The notes: a model not told the origin generated them from the sequence alone. Shown: positions 7,104-15,862, counted from the stretch's first letter. The stretch is 64,000 nucleotides of DNA from Arthrobacter sp. ISL-85 (GCF_018613675.1 NZ_JAGGPQ010000025.1:61020-125019), one strand, 5' to 3'. Numbers and translations: made by a program.

Positions 7104-9080
7104 TCAGCCCACGTGAATGCCGGGCCTTGCCGCCTTATTTGGTTCGGTCTCCCGAAGGATTTCCCGTACCAGCGGCGGCGTATCCCCCTGGCCGAGGAAC
7201 AGGTAGCGCATCAAATGGTTGACCGGGCTGCCCTCCGACCACTCGAAGTAGCATTGCGGCTGGACCCCGGTCGAGTCCCGCAGGGCCAGAAGGACCGCTG
7301 CGATGGCGTTCGGCACGGCCGGCGACTTCACGCGGAGGACGCGGAAGCCCTCGACCTCGGTGCCTTCCACACGGAGTGTGTGGCTGAACTCTGAGGGGTC
7401 GGAGATCTCAACTTCCAGGAAGATGACGTCGGCCGGGCCTGGGACAGGGTTCAGCCCCCGCTGTTCGAATTCCTTCTCGGCGTATTCCGCCTTGTCACCG
7501 GTCTGCCGCTTGTTCGCGATGATGTGAAGCTCGCCGTCGAACTCGATCGAGTCCGTGATGAACTGGCGGGCCCGTTCGTCGAATTCGATGGTTTCCACCC
7601 TCAGCTCCGTGGTCCGGGTAACCCGGGACACCAGGGAAACCGCGATGATGCCGCCAATGAAGAACGCGGAGATGAGGATGCCGTCGGGTTTTTCAATGAC
7701 GTTGTCACCCAGGGCGTACAGCAGGATCAGGGTCAGGACGCTGAAACCAACGGCACCGGCGCGGCTGTGGCGCCGGATGGCAGAGACGGTGACTGCAACC
7801 GCCCCGGAGACCATCATGGCCAAGATCCCCGTGGCGTACGCGCCGGCCTGTGCGTTCACGTCCGCCCTGAAAGCGATGGTGATCCCGATGCTCAGCACCG
7901 TGTAGACCAGTACGACAGGCCGGACCGCGCGGCCCCACTCCGGTGCCATGCCGTAGGCGGGCAGGTAGCGGGGCACGATGTTGATGAGCCCGGCCATCGC
8001 GGAAGCGCCGGCGAACCAGAGGATCAGGGCGCTGGAAATGTCATAGACGGTGCCGAAACCGGCGCCGAACAGTTCGTGGGCGAGGAAGGCCAGCGCGCGT
8101 CCGTTGGCCTGGCCGCCGTCCTGGAACTCCTTGGCGGGAATCATGACCGTGGTGAGGAAGCTGGTGGCCATGAGGTAAACGCTCATGATCAGGGCAGCGG
8201 TGGTGAGCAGCTTGCGGGTGTTCCTGACCCGGGAGGCCATGACCTCATCGGGCGTAGTCCCGGTTGCCTTGATCAGGGGCATCATGGAAACCCCGGTTTC
8301 GAACCCCGACAAGCCCAGGACCAGCAGCGGGAAGGCCAGGACGGCAGGGCTGACCAGCCCCATCGGACCTCCGCTGCTGGAGAGCAGCCGGTCCGTCCAG
8401 CCACTCACCAGCGACGGATCCGCGGCCAAGTGAACGAAGCCGGCCACCACGACGGCGGCGTTGAGCAGCAGGTAGATTGCCACAAGCGGGATGGCGACGC
8501 CGACGGCTTCATTGAAGCCGAGCAGGAACACCCCGCCAAGGATCAGCAGCAGGACAACCGTGATGATGACCGCACCACCCTTGAGGGCTTCGGGGATCAA
8601 GGGATTCTCCAGCAGGTGGACTGTCGCGTCGGCGCCCGAGAGGGTGATGGTGATGATCCAGGAGGTCGCGACGAAGCCAAGGAGCAGCAGGACGAAGAAC
8701 TTGCCGCGCCAGAACGGCAACAACGTCTCCAGCATGGCCACTGACCCTTGTCCGTGCGGGCTTTCCTGGGCCACCCTGCGGTACATCGGCAGCATGCCCA
8801 GCAGCGTCAGGGCCACGATCAATAAGGTCGCCAGTGGTGATAGCGCTCCGGCCGCCAGGGCTGCGATGCCCGGCAAGTAGGACAACGTGGAGAAGTAGTC
8901 GACGCCGGTCAGGCACATGACCTTCCACCATGCGTTGGGCCTGTGGTCTTCCTTGGCTTCCGGGCCGGCGGGCGCAACCTGGTTCGCGAGCAGCCAACGG
9001 ACCAGGGGATTGCGTTCCGGACCTGGCTCCTGCTTCAAGTCAACATGGGCCGGGACAGCGTGGTCAAAAGGAACTTTCAT
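7104..9080 (-). CDS. APC-superfamily permease with C-terminal cytoplasmic domain
   Basis: The 658-residue membrane protein has about twelve hydrophobic helices from residue 50 (WWKVMCLTGVDYFSTLSYLPG) to about 480. The first helix pattern and GQGSVAMLETLLPFW loop fit the amino acid-polyamine-organocation superfamily. A soluble tail of about 160 residues follows. The length and architecture also resemble KUP- or KimA-like cation importers, so the substrate (amino acid or potassium) cannot be told from the sequence. A leader of over 100 bases contains an 11-bp perfect hairpin (9139-9165), hinting at post-transcriptional or operator control. It appears to stand alone. Confidence 0.8.
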   Translation of the reverse strand: MKVPFDHAVPAHVDLKQEPGPERNPLVRWLLANQVAPAGPEAKEDHRPNAWWKVMCLTGVDYFSTLSYLPGIAALAAGALSPLATLLIVALTLLGMLPMYRRVAQESPHGQGSVAMLETLLPFWRGKFFVLLLLGFVATSWIITITLSGADATVHLLENPLIPEALKGGAVIITVVLLLILGGVFLLGFNEAVGVAIPLVAIYLLLNAAVVVAGFVHLAADPSLVSGWTDRLLSSSGGPMGLVSPAVLAFPLLVLGLSGFETGVSMMPLIKATGTTPDEVMASRVRNTRKLLTTAALIMSVYLMATSFLTTVMIPAKEFQDGGQANGRALAFLAHELFGAGFGTVYDISSALILWFAGASAMAGLINIVPRYLPAYGMAPEWGRAVRPVVLVYTVLSIGITIAFRADVNAQAGAYATGILAMMVSGAVAVTVSAIRRHSRAGAVGFSVLTLILLYALGDNVIEKPDGILISAFFIGGIIAVSLVSRVTRTTELRVETIEFDERARQFITDSIEFDGELHIIANKRQTGDKAEYAEKEFEQRGLNPVPGPADVIFLEVEISDPSEFSHTLRVEGTEVEGFRVLRVKSPAVPNAIAAVLLALRDSTGVQPQCYFEWSEGSPVNHLMRYLFLGQGDTPPLVREILRETEPNKAARPGIHVG

Positions 9081-9138
9081 CAGGTCTTCCTGTGGGTGGC
9101 ATGGGACCAGCTGCCTCGATGGGAGGCTTGGGACCGGG

Positions 9139-9165
9139 CAGGTCCAGTACGGATTACTGGACCTG
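9139..9165 (-). promoter_or_regulatory. Inverted repeat in the APC permease leader
   Basis: Perfect 11-bp arms (CAGGTCCAGTA at 9139-9149, complement at 9155-9165) with a five-base loop, 59 bases upstream of the permease start. There is no T-tract, so it reads as an operator or an RNA hairpin and not as a terminator. It does not match a riboswitch consensus I know. Confidence 0.45.
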
Positions 9166-9314
9166 AACGGGTCTTACCCGGCAGCAGGAGTTCCACACGA
9201 TATACATCTTTGTTGTGCAGACGCCGACGGCCGGCCGGCCCGTGTGGACATGGCGTCAAGATACGCGCCCTCCTGCACGCCAGCAAGACCGGCCTTGCAG
9301 GGGATTAGGCATAT

Positions 9315-10127
9315 CTAATCCGTGGGGGCGGCCCCGGCGGAAGCCACCGCGGGAAGAGGCTCCCTTGTAGGCGCTGGGGCCTTCGTGCTTGCAGGAGCCG
9401 ATGGTTTCGGGCTCTGCGTAGGGTGCCTTGACGGCGTGGCTGTCGGTGTCGGCTCGTCAGCCGGGTCCGTAGCCGGCTGTGTCGGCACCGCGGGGGACTC
9501 GACCGCCGGTGCTGTCGGTGTCCGGTCCGAAGGGGGAGTGGCCTTGCTGTCGTTCGAACTGGAGACCACCTGGGAGACACCGGACTGGAGAGCACTGGTC
9601 CCGTTCGAGAGGGTCAGGCCCGTTGCCGACTGGAAGCCAAGGATCGAGCCCAGCCCCACGAGGAAGATGACGGCCGTTCCCCCGACGGCCATCCGGGCCT
9701 TCCGTGCACCACGGGGGCTGGCCGGAGCCTCGGCCGGATCCAGCCGCAGGGGCGAGGCGAAGACCTTATCGGAATTCGCCCTCACGGCGCTGGCAGTGTC
9801 CGTGGCGGTCAGCGGGCGCGTCGGCCGGCTTGCCTCAGCGGCTCGGCCCGCACGTGTGTCGCGCCTGGGCATGACGCGCTTGAGTTGGGCGTGGCTCCTG
9901 TCCAGGGAGGCCCGGAACAGCGGCAGCGCAATGGCTGAGATGACGCTGAGGATGAAGGCGCCGACGACGGTTCCGGCCAGGCCCAGATGCCCGCCGATGA
10001 CGGAAGCCACGGCAGCGGCGCCCCCGCCGGCAATGACCTGGCTGGCACTCAGGCCGAGGGCGTTCTCGGCACGAGGGGCCTCCTCGCCTGGTTCTTGGGT
10101 TTCGTCGGGGTCAGTTGTGTTGCGCAT
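9315..10127 (-). CDS. Hypothetical membrane protein with Pro/Thr/Ser-rich tail
   Basis: The family is not recognised. From ATG 10127 the product is about 270 residues: an acidic N-terminus (TTDPDETQEPGEEAPRAEN), a Gly/Ala-rich helix pair (residues 28-72, VIAGGGAAAVASVIGGHLGLA), and a basic linker. A further helix follows (VGGTAVIFLVGLGSILGF), then about 100 residues dominated by Pro, Thr, Ser and Ala. The first helix region resembles small proteins that keep an AVASVIGGxLGxAGTVxGA core. The tail suggests an extracellular, wall-spanning segment. The start is chosen for its GGAAAAG site; a GTG at 10199 would extend it by 24 residues. Confidence 0.65.
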   Translation of the reverse strand: MRNTTDPDETQEPGEEAPRAENALGLSASQVIAGGGAAAVASVIGGHLGLAGTVVGAFILSVISAIALPLFRASLDRSHAQLKRVMPRRDTRAGRAAEASRPTRPLTATDTASAVRANSDKVFASPLRLDPAEAPASPRGARKARMAVGGTAVIFLVGLGSILGFQSATGLTLSNGTSALQSGVSQVVSSSNDSKATPPSDRTPTAPAVESPAVPTQPATDPADEPTPTATPSRHPTQSPKPSAPASTKAPAPTREPLPAVASAGAAPTD

Positions 10128-10401
10128 CTTTTCCAACTTTGTCTGTTCAGCATGTTCTGGCGACAGGTCGGCCGTGACCGCAATGCGTGTGCGACCCACT
10201 GCCGGTGCATCTTAAGGGTTCCATGCCTGCCCCGGCGATTCCGCAACTTTGCCCCGAAGGTAAGCAATGACACATCGGAACAGCAACGAAGGCCGTGACG
10301 CAGGTCATCAAGATATCCGGTTCCACGGCAGCAGGGAGCCCGTCCACGAAACGCGGGAGAATGCCCAACCCAACTTGTCGGGACGGGCCTAGAGTGGGCC
10401 C

Positions 10402-10554
10402 ATGGGAATCATCATCGGACTTCTGGTCATCTGGCTCATCCTGTCAATCGTCGGCTTCGTCGTTAAGGGCCTTCTCTGGCTCGCCATCATCGGCCTGGTC
10501 CTGTTTGTCGCCACCGGCGTCTGGGGCTGGCTGAAGCGTAGAACCAACGCCTGA
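10402..10554 (+). CDS. Small hydrophobic membrane protein, 50 residues
   Basis: The product begins MGIIIGLLVIWLILSIVGF and ends WGWLKRRTNA: two closely packed hydrophobic helices with a lysine between them and a positively charged C-terminus, consistent with the tail on the cytoplasmic side. Proteins of this size and pattern are widespread in actinobacteria as hypothetical or hydrophobic proteins of unknown role. The coding potential (GC-rich third positions, clean ATG after AGAGTGGGCCC) and the family-like sequence support it despite its size. It stands alone upstream of the Pr6Pr remnant. Confidence 0.7.
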   Translation: MGIIIGLLVIWLILSIVGFVVKGLLWLAIIGLVLFVATGVWGWLKRRTNA

Positions 10555-10675
10555 CGGCAAACCCGCCTGCCGGACCAGTGATTACGGGCCCAGGCGGCAA
10601 CCCATGACTGCTACAGGACCCTGGCCGGTTCAGCAGCAGCGGCGCCAAGCTTTCCCCATGAGCCTCACAGAGCCG

Positions 10676-10960
10676 GACGCCAGTCCTGCAGCACTGGTGG
10701 CGGCCCATCGCCTGGCTGGGCTACCCCGTGGCGTTCCTTGCGTTCTCCTGGGTCCGCGGGGCCTGGACGGGTGGTACGGCTACGACTTCCTTGATCCCAC
10801 CCTCGACGGCGGGTGGGCCCGGGTGTTCGTTGCCACCGGCCAGGTCCTGGTTGCGTTCCTGGTTGTCCCGGTCCTCGTCCACGCTGGCGGGCAACGCACG
10901 GGCCGCTTTGGCGGCCGGGAAGGGCGGCCGGGAAGGGTGGCCGGGCCTAAAAACGCCTAG
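10676..10960 (+). pseudogene. Remnant of a Pr6Pr-family membrane protein, truncated and frameshifted
   Basis: One frame reads QHWWRPIAWLGYPVAFLAFSWVRGAWTG. After a one-base shift near 10770 the next frame continues GWYGYDFLDPTLDGGWARVF and VATGQVLVAFLVVPVLVH. Together these match the C-terminal half of Pr6Pr family membrane proteins (lxWlxYPxaYxxxxxxRGaxxGWYPYxFLDP). The frame upstream meets a stop within about 40 bases, and the N-terminal helices are missing. The stretch is therefore a decayed gene and not a 118-residue protein. Confidence 0.75.
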
Positions 10961-11952
10961 ATCCAGCCCTTCTTCTTGAAGATCCCATACATGATGGCCC
11001 CGGCGGCAACCATGAGGATCAACGCATAGGGGTAGCCGAAGGCCCAGTGCAGCTCAGGCATATTGTCGAAGTTCATGCCATAGATTCCGGCCACGAATGA
11101 CGGCGCGAACAGGATGGCTGCCCAGGACGAGATCTTCTTGACTTGTTCGTTCTGCTCGGCGCTGGCCTCGTTCTGCCGGTTCGCAGTCAGGGTTCCGTCC
11201 AGGGTCAGGGCGTTCTGGAGCAGGTCCCGGAACGAGTCCGCGCGGGAGATCACCCGCTCAACGTGGTCTTCCACGTCGCGCAGGCTGTGCCGCAGTTCAG
11301 TTTCCACCTGGTATTTCTCGAAGCCCCCTTTCAGCTGGTCCAGCATCTCGGGCAGGGGGTGGATGGCGCGCTGGAACTGGATGACTTCGCGGGCCAGCTC
11401 ATAGATCCGGCGTGAGACCGAGGAATCGCCGCTGAACAGCTGGTCCTCAATTTCGTCAATGTCGTTCTCCAGCCCGGCCACCACGGGCGCGTAGTCATCC
11501 ACCACCCGGTCCAGCAGGGCGTACAGCACAGCTTCGGGTCCATGCTGGAGGAGGTCAGGCCGTGCCTCCAGCCGCTGCCGCACCCGGGCCACGCCTGCTG
11601 TTTCGGCGTGCCGGACGGTCACGACGAAGTTCTTCCCGGTGAAGACGTGGAGCTCACCGAACTCCACGGTCTCGTCCGCATCCAGGTACCGGGCGGGGCG
11701 CAGGACGGTGAACAGGTTGTCGTCGTAACGCTCAAGCTTGGGCCGCTGGTGGGCCGAAACGGCATCCTCCACCGCAAGGGCATGCAACCCGAACTCGCTG
11801 GCTACGGCGGTCATTTCTTCTTTAGTAGGCCGGTAGAGCCCGATCCATGCCATGCCGCCGTGCAGCGCCAGGGTCTCGAAGGTCTGCTCAAGGCTTTCGG
11901 GCTCGGCGTGCCGGACGCCGTTGACGTAGACGGCGTTATCGATGATGGTCAT
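10957..11952 (-). CDS. corA: Magnesium/cobalt transporter CorA family
   Basis: The 331-residue protein has a large cytoplasmic N-terminal domain (VDDYAPVVAGLENDIDEIEDQLF helix region) and two C-terminal membrane helices. The signature GMNFDNMPEL lies at the end of helix 1, followed by a loop acidic in the CorA manner, and a basic end FKKKGWI. CorA pentamers take up Mg2+ (or Co2+/Ni2+) down the membrane potential. Its ATG directly follows the TGA of the Lrp-type regulator (11953), with no spacing at all. Translation of the two is therefore probably coupled, and the regulator is its likely controller. Confidence 0.93.
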   Translation of the reverse strand: MTIIDNAVYVNGVRHAEPESLEQTFETLALHGGMAWIGLYRPTKEEMTAVASEFGLHALAVEDAVSAHQRPKLERYDDNLFTVLRPARYLDADETVEFGELHVFTGKNFVVTVRHAETAGVARVRQRLEARPDLLQHGPEAVLYALLDRVVDDYAPVVAGLENDIDEIEDQLFSGDSSVSRRIYELAREVIQFQRAIHPLPEMLDQLKGGFEKYQVETELRHSLRDVEDHVERVISRADSFRDLLQNALTLDGTLTANRQNEASAEQNEQVKKISSWAAILFAPSFVAGIYGMNFDNMPELHWAFGYPYALILMVAAGAIMYGIFKKKGWI

Positions 11953-12453
11953 TCAGGAAATCCTAGCCGGGCCGGCGGCAGTGCTGAGACCGCTGATGAG
12001 GGGTTCGGTCCGGTACGGGATGTGGGTGTGCAGGGCCAGGACGGTCTCTGTCCGGATGACGCCCCTGATCCTCAGGACCTGCCGCAGGGACGACTGGAGG
12101 TTGTGGGTGTCGGTGGCAACCACCCGGCACCAGACGTCGCCGCGGCCGGAGATCTCATGGACTTCCAGGACCTGCGGGATGAGCCGCAGCGCCGCCACGA
12201 CGCCGTCGAGCTCGCGGTGGGAGACCTCGATGGTCACGAAGGCCACCACGTCATAGCCCACCGCCTCAAGGTCCACCTCGCGCCCGCCAGGGCGTAACAC
12301 GCCGGCGCGGAGCAGTCGGCGCACACGCGACTGGGCGGTGTTGCGGGCGATACCCAACGACTCGCTGAGTTCACCGATCTGGATCCGGGGGTCCCTGATG
12401 AGGGCCAGGAGGATCTTCAGGTCCATGGGGTCCAACTTGTTCAAGATCGTCAC
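11953..12453 (-). CDS. Lrp/AsnC-family transcriptional regulator
   Basis: The 166-residue protein has an N-terminal winged helix-turn-helix (LDPMDLKILLALIRDPRIQI...ELSESLGIARNTAQSRVRRL, residues 7-48) and a C-terminal RAM ligand domain (VEVDLEAVGYDVVAFVTIEV to RTETVLALHTHIPYRTEPLI). Lrp/AsnC proteins form octamers that sense amino acids. It is divergent from an MFS exporter (12613) and its stop codon abuts the corA start, so both neighbours are candidate targets. The GTG start is preceded closely by GGAGA. Confidence 0.9.
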   Translation of the reverse strand: MTILNKLDPMDLKILLALIRDPRIQIGELSESLGIARNTAQSRVRRLLRAGVLRPGGREVDLEAVGYDVVAFVTIEVSHRELDGVVAALRLIPQVLEVHEISGRGDVWCRVVATDTHNLQSSLRQVLRIRGVIRTETVLALHTHIPYRTEPLISGLSTAAGPARIS

Positions 12454-12612
12454 TCTCCATCACACAGGCATCCATAAGTTGATGATCCTGCTCAATTATC
12501 CCCCCAAAATCGGATGGATGGGGCAACAGTGCCGCACGCTGGAACCAACACAGTGATACCGCGCCGGGCTCCCACAAGGACCATCCGCCGCGGCGAACCA
12601 AAAGGCGGCACA

Positions 12613-13860
12613 ATGACGGTCTTCAGCGAACTTCGCATGCGACCCGTAACGGCTACGCCCAGCGGGTGGAATGCCTCCACCACCGCGCGGCTGGTGATTT
12701 CGGGGGCGGTCATCTTCATGCTCCTGGTGGGTGCCAACCTTGCCACGCCGTTGTATCCGCTGCTGCAGGCCAACCTGGGTCTGTCCAGCCTGGAGGTGAC
12801 GGCGGCTTTCGCCAGTTACGTCCTGGCGCTGGTGGGAACGCTGCTCCTGGCCGGGCACTGGTCGGACCATATCGGCCGGCGCGCTGCCCTTCTGGTCGCT
12901 GTGCTTACGGGACTGGCGGGCGGCTGGATCTTTGCCGAGGCCCAATCGTTGGCCGCCCTGTGCGCCGGCCGGGCCCTGCAGGGCATGGCAGTTGCGCTTG
13001 CCACGGGAGCCAGTGCGGCTGCCCTGCGTGAACTGCTACCGTCCCGGCCGGAGTGGGCATCACGCTTTACGTTGCTGGCGTCTTCGGGGGGAGTTGCAGC
13101 GGGCCCGGTCATCGGTGGGCTGCTGTCCCTGCTTCCCGGCGCCACCACGGCTCCGTACGCAGTCCATTCGCTGCTCCTCGCCGGGCTCCTGGTGCCGCTG
13201 TACCTGATCCGCGCCCGCCCGGCCATCATGGTTCCCGCCGTCTCCCGGCCGCTCCATGCCCTCGCACCGCGGCGGCCTTTCGTGTCCCGCCAGGCGAGGG
13301 GCCCTTTCTGGCTGGCGTCCGGCGTCGGCTTCCTGAGCTTTGCCGTGTTTGGCTTCTCCCTGTCGCTGGCCCCGGGCTACTTTGCACAGGTCCTGGGCAC
13401 CGATTCGAGGCCGCTGATCGGCGTTCTGGCGGGCCTGCCGCTCGGCGCGTCGGCGTTGAGCCAGCTGGTGACCATCCGCGGGCGCCTGACCGTACCCGCC
13501 GGCCTGGCCGTCCTCGGTGTCTCCGTCATGCTGCTGGGGGCAGCTGGCGCCTGGCACAGTCCGCTGATGCTGGTAGGCGCCGCCGTTACCGCAGGGTTGG
13601 GGCAGGGGCTGGCGTTCCGGACCGTTTTCAATGACGTGGCAGCCAGGGTGGAACCGGCCCGCCACGCGCAGATCATCAGCACCGTCTACGTCATCACCTA
13701 CCTGGGGAGCGCGGTGCCGGTCCTGGGCCTGGGCTGGGCCAGCGCCGCGTTCGGGATGGCAGCAGCAGTGCAGGGCTTCGTCCTGTTGTGCGGGGCAGCG
13801 GCCATCGGCCTTGCCGCGGTGACAATGGTCCAGTCGGCAAGGCGGCAGGCGGCCGCCTGA
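12613..13860 (+). CDS. MFS transporter
   Basis: The protein has about 415 residues and twelve predicted helices, with the MFS loop 2-3 motif GHWSDHIGRRAALLVAV and a second-half counterpart. The fold and length fit drug/H+ antiporter-type exporters (YcaD/YfcJ-like). The substrate is unknown. ATG 12613 is preceded by AAAGGCGGCA, and an in-frame ATG at 12514 would add 33 residues unlike any family N-terminus. It is divergent from the Lrp-type gene across about 160 bases, which suggests local control. It converges on a second Lrp gene 27 bases away, with no terminator visible between. Confidence 0.88.
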   Translation: MTVFSELRMRPVTATPSGWNASTTARLVISGAVIFMLLVGANLATPLYPLLQANLGLSSLEVTAAFASYVLALVGTLLLAGHWSDHIGRRAALLVAVLTGLAGGWIFAEAQSLAALCAGRALQGMAVALATGASAAALRELLPSRPEWASRFTLLASSGGVAAGPVIGGLLSLLPGATTAPYAVHSLLLAGLLVPLYLIRARPAIMVPAVSRPLHALAPRRPFVSRQARGPFWLASGVGFLSFAVFGFSLSLAPGYFAQVLGTDSRPLIGVLAGLPLGASALSQLVTIRGRLTVPAGLAVLGVSVMLLGAAGAWHSPLMLVGAAVTAGLGQGLAFRTVFNDVAARVEPARHAQIISTVYVITYLGSAVPVLGLGWASAAFGMAAAVQGFVLLCGAAAIGLAAVTMVQSARRQAAA

Positions 13861-13886
13861 GCAATTGCCTGGTGCCGTTGCCGGGA

Positions 13887-14420
13887 TTAGTCCGGAAGCG
13901 GTCCGTGGTTGCCCTGGATGTGTTCGAAGACCAGCGTGGTTTCGGTGTGGCCCACCACGGGGTCGGTGGCCAGGTTATCCAGCACCCAGTCGCGCAGGTC
14001 TTCGGTGCTTCCGACGGCGATATGCAGCAGGTAGTCCACCGAGCCTGAGGTGTGGAAGGTCGAAAGCACGGCAGGCAGGTGCGGCACCCGCGCCGTGAAG
14101 CGGTCGATTTGGTCCCTGTCATGGGCGCGAAGCCTTACAGCCACCAGTGCCTGCACCGACCTGCCGATTGCAGACAGGCTCAGTTTGGCCTCGTAGCCCT
14201 GGACGATGCCCCGCTCGGAAAGGGCCCGGGTCCGCATGAGGGCTGTGGACGGCGCGATCCCCACCAACTCGGCGAGCTGTTTGTTGGAGATCCTGGCATC
14301 CCCCACGAGGGCCGCCAGGAGGCGCTCGTCAATGGCATCCAGCGGCTCCAGGTGTGCCCCTGGCCTGTTGTTCCTGGCATTCGTACTCAACGCGGTTCCT
14401 TCCAAGCGGTCCTGGTTCAT
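13887..14420 (-). CDS. Lrp/AsnC-family transcriptional regulator
   Basis: The product has 177 residues. After an unstructured start comes the winged helix-turn-helix LEPLDAIDERLLAALVGDARIS...LAELVGIAPSTALMRTRAL (residues 25-66). A RAM effector domain follows, with SGSVDYLLHIAVGSTEDLRDWV and TTLVFEHIQG at its end. The helix-turn-helix is clearly distinct from the other Lrp protein in this window, so they are not a recent duplication. It lies between convergent MFS and divergent-side MFS genes. The target is not evident. Confidence 0.9.
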   Translation of the reverse strand: MNQDRLEGTALSTNARNNRPGAHLEPLDAIDERLLAALVGDARISNKQLAELVGIAPSTALMRTRALSERGIVQGYEAKLSLSAIGRSVQALVAVRLRAHDRDQIDRFTARVPHLPAVLSTFHTSGSVDYLLHIAVGSTEDLRDWVLDNLATDPVVGHTETTLVFEHIQGNHGPLPD

Positions 14421-14529
14421 CCTAGACCGCAGAATCGCCGCCAGCCGTGCAGCAGGCGCGCGTCCTGCCGAACATCCAGACCGTCCCGCAGCCCCCTGAA
14501 GATGGTTAATTCGTCCAATGCTCCCTGGC

Positions 14530-15765
14530 TTAGGAGGTGCGGTCCGCCGGGGGATGGACGACGGCGACAGTTGCTGCTGTCAGGCATGCCAGGACCATAA
14601 CGACTCCGGCGAGGGCGTTCCAGCCCCACGCCTGGAAGACCAGGCCCCCGCCCCAGCCCAGCAGGCTGGAGCCCACGTAGTAGGCAAGGTTGTACAGTGA
14701 TGCCGCCTGGGCGCGCCCGGTTCCGGCGATGGCGCCCGTCCATCCGGAGCCGATGCTGTGGGCCGCAAAGAAGCCCCCGGTAAACACCACCAGACCGGCC
14801 AGGATCAGGATCAGGGACGGGGTAAGGGTCAGTGCCAGTCCGCCCAGCGCGAGTGCAAGCCCTGCCAACAGCACGTTCCGGCGGCCGTACCTGGTGGTCA
14901 TGCCCGCAGCCCAGCGTGAGGAGAAGGTGCCGGACAGGTAGGCCAGGAAGATCAGGCTGATCGCCGTGGCCGGGAGCCCGAAGGGCGCACCGGACAACCG
15001 GAAGCCCAGGTAGTTGTAGACGGCCACGAACCCGCCCATCATCAGGAACGCCTGGGCGTACAGGGCCAGCAGCCGTACATTCCGCAGGTGACCGCCGAGC
15101 GTCCGGAGGGCGCTGCGGAGGCCGGAGGCCTGGGCGGGGATGAAACCCCGGGCCCGTGGCACCAGGACAAGGAACGCGACGGCGGCAACAGTTGCCAGCA
15201 GGGACACGGCCAGGGCTGCCGACCGCCATCCCCAGAGCTCACCAACCGGCCCCGCGACCAGCCGCCCGGACAGCCCGCCCAGCGTGGTCCCGGCCACGTA
15301 GCTTCCCGCCGCAAGGGCGGCATGGGCTTTGCTGACCTCCTCGTTGAGGTAGGCAATGGCGATGGCGGGAATGCCGCCCAGGGCCATTCCTTCAAGGAGC
15401 CGCAGGACCAGCAGCATGCTGAAAGTGGTGGACATCGGCACCAGCAGCCCCAGGATGGTGGCCGCGGTGATGCCCCACATCATGGCCTTCACGCGGCCGA
15501 TCCTGTCCGCGAGGAAGGACCAGGGAATCACCGTGGCGGCGAGGCCCACGGTGGCCAGGGAGATGGTGAGGGCGGCCTCGGCAGCAGTGATGCGCAGGTC
15601 TGCCGCCAGGAGGGGAAGGACCGCCTGGGTGGAATAGAGCTGGGCGAAGGTGGCCACACCTGCGCAGGACAGGCCGGCCAGGATCCGCCCGTAAGCCCTG
15701 GATCCCTTGGTGTGGCCGTTCCAGAGGGGGGAAGCGTCAGTGCCGGCGCCTGCGTTCTGTGGCAT
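14530..15765 (-). CDS. MFS transporter (YnfM-like)
   Basis: The twelve-helix MFS protein of about 411 residues opens after a short polar N-terminus with GRILAGLSCAGVATFAQLYSTQAVLPLLA. It has the loop motif ADRIGRVKAMMWG and a conserved GGIPAIAIAYLNEEV segment, the pattern of YnfM/YybF-type efflux carriers. The substrate is unknown. The start at 15765 (MPQNAGAGTDASPLW) is preferred to an ATG at 15807 because a TACGCT -10 box (15777-15772) lies six bases upstream. It is divergent from a LysR regulator, the usual arrangement for a regulator and its target carrier. Confidence 0.88.
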   Translation of the reverse strand: MPQNAGAGTDASPLWNGHTKGSRAYGRILAGLSCAGVATFAQLYSTQAVLPLLAADLRITAAEAALTISLATVGLAATVIPWSFLADRIGRVKAMMWGITAATILGLLVPMSTTFSMLLVLRLLEGMALGGIPAIAIAYLNEEVSKAHAALAAGSYVAGTTLGGLSGRLVAGPVGELWGWRSAALAVSLLATVAAVAFLVLVPRARGFIPAQASGLRSALRTLGGHLRNVRLLALYAQAFLMMGGFVAVYNYLGFRLSGAPFGLPATAISLIFLAYLSGTFSSRWAAGMTTRYGRRNVLLAGLALALGGLALTLTPSLILILAGLVVFTGGFFAAHSIGSGWTGAIAGTGRAQAASLYNLAYYVGSSLLGWGGGLVFQAWGWNALAGVVMVLACLTAATVAVVHPPADRTS

Positions 15766-15787
15766 CCAGCCAGCGTAGTCCGCCCGC

Positions 15788-15812
15788 AATGGATGCTTCC
15801 AATGCATGCTTC
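15788..15812. promoter_or_regulatory. Direct repeat between MFS and LysR genes, candidate LysR operator
   Basis: AATGGATGCTTC (15788-15799) and AATGCATGCTTC (15801-15812) repeat with a 13-bp period and one mismatch. They sit just upstream of the MFS -10 box and between the two divergent starts. Confidence 0.5.
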
Positions 15813-15862
15813 ATGCCAAACTGATAGCAAAACCGGATTATTCTCGACCGGGAGAGGCTGCC

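Noticed and set aside
7524..8744. A 406-residue plus-strand frame inside the APC permease gene
   Set aside because: Gly/Asp/Gln-rich antisense shadow; the permease on the minus strand has a clear membrane pattern.
10604..10960. A 118-residue intact protein
   Set aside because: The Pr6Pr signature is split between two frames, so this open frame is part of a broken gene.
12514..12612. N-terminal extension of the MFS transporter from ATG 12514
   Set aside because: The 33 extra residues are Arg/Thr/Pro-rich and unlike family N-termini. ATG 12613 starts just before the first helix with an acceptable ribosome site.
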